Positions 63,883 through 64,000 of a DNA stretch of 64,000 bases are shown here, piece after piece (the first letter of the stretch is position 1; each line of letters starts with the position of its first letter). The DNA comes from Rhizobium sp. NZLR1 (GTDB lineage Bacteria; Pseudomonadota; Alphaproteobacteria; Rhizobiales; Rhizobiaceae): positions 3,925,501-3,989,500 of the forward strand of contig NZ_CP071632.1 in the NCBI RefSeq assembly GCF_017357385.1. The letters are read 5' to 3'. The position numbers were made by a program, and so were the translations under genes. A model generated the notes under the pieces. It did no database searches. It worked only from the letters and a program-made list of their open reading frames with translations, and was not told where the DNA came from.

Positions 63883-63945
63883 GATCCGGAGACTCGGGCG
63901 GTGTGGCGGCAAAGCGCCAGCACTCGCCCGCCACCGTTCCGGATC
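63883..63945. repeat. Nested palindrome downstream of patD
   Basis: Three nested stems: GATCCGGA/TCCGGATC, CGGGCG/CGCCCG and TGGCG/CGCCA around a 6-nt loop. It may end the patD transcript or be a mobile-type palindrome; no T-run follows. A 36-codon minus-strand frame here is not credible. Confidence 0.6.
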
Positions 63946-64000
63946 ATGGCGCGCGCGTAGACGATGAGCCGCACAAGCAGCGTCATTTCTCCGCAGAGAC

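Noticed and set aside
63879..63986. 36-codon minus-strand frame at the window end
   Set aside because: It overlaps a nested palindrome and has no family features; it could only be the end of a gene outside the window.

Overview
The window reads as chromosome of a Rhizobium of the leguminosarum/etli type. It has high GC, tightly packed genes, rhizobial orthologues (TakP-type TRAP transporter, flavonoid-type EmrAB/RmrAB pump, group IV ornithine decarboxylase, YdcSTUV-PatD putrescine module) and several copies of the palindromic intergenic elements common in Rhizobiaceae. I found no rRNA, tRNA, CRISPR array, insertion sequence or prophage. It looks like core or stable accessory chromosome, not an island.

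Layout. 1-6.6 kb: an incomplete FeeM-like N-acyltransferase, a c-di-GMP phosphodiesterase with a degenerate GGDEF, and a 2-keto-acid TRAP transporter whose binding protein is convergent to its permeases. 6.9-11.5 kb: a class I amidotransferase, then a four-gene tellurite/stress (Ter) operon telA-terD-helical protein-vWA. 11.7-15.2 kb: LacI plus 2-hydroxyacid dehydrogenase, MarR, creatininase family. 15.2-18.9 kb: a probably Zur-controlled CobW GTPase with a coupled WD40 protein, a GNAT gene broken by an in-frame amber codon, and cysE. 18.9-22.7 kb: a diguanylate cyclase, a GNAT, and an ornithine/lysine decarboxylase with a long structured leader (candidate speF RNA) that also holds a small ORF ending on the decarboxylase start codon. 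22.7-31 kb: LysR, DUF1007/NicO metal transporter pair, GNAT, small membrane protein, DUF533, KDPG aldolase, CYTH and CHAD polyphosphate-type proteins, glyoxalase-fold protein, TrhO. 31-35.5 kb: an intact GGDEF-EAL protein, GH1 beta-glucosidase, DoxX.

35.5-47.4 kb is a carbohydrate region. A five-gene run (ABC ATPase, permease, binding protein, TIM-barrel isomerase, Gfo/Idh/MocA dehydrogenase) faces a divergent LacI gene across a double operator. A separate lacI-xylB-xylA operon follows. 47.5-51.2 kb holds the EmrAB-type pump with a divergent TetR gene and two palindromes between them. 51.3-56.4 kb: AraC, TerC, gltX and lysS. 57.3-63.9 kb: LysR and a complete ydcSTUV-patD set for putrescine uptake and oxidation of 4-aminobutanal.

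Recurring themes are polyamines (made by the decarboxylase, imported and degraded by the Ydc module), c-di-GMP turnover (three proteins), metal homeostasis (CobW, NicO, TerC, TerD) and sugar uptake. The least explained items are the Ter operon with its uncharacterised third protein, the decarboxylase leader with its coupled small ORF, and the orphan sugar operon. All functional calls come from reading sequence and family knowledge; no database search was run.
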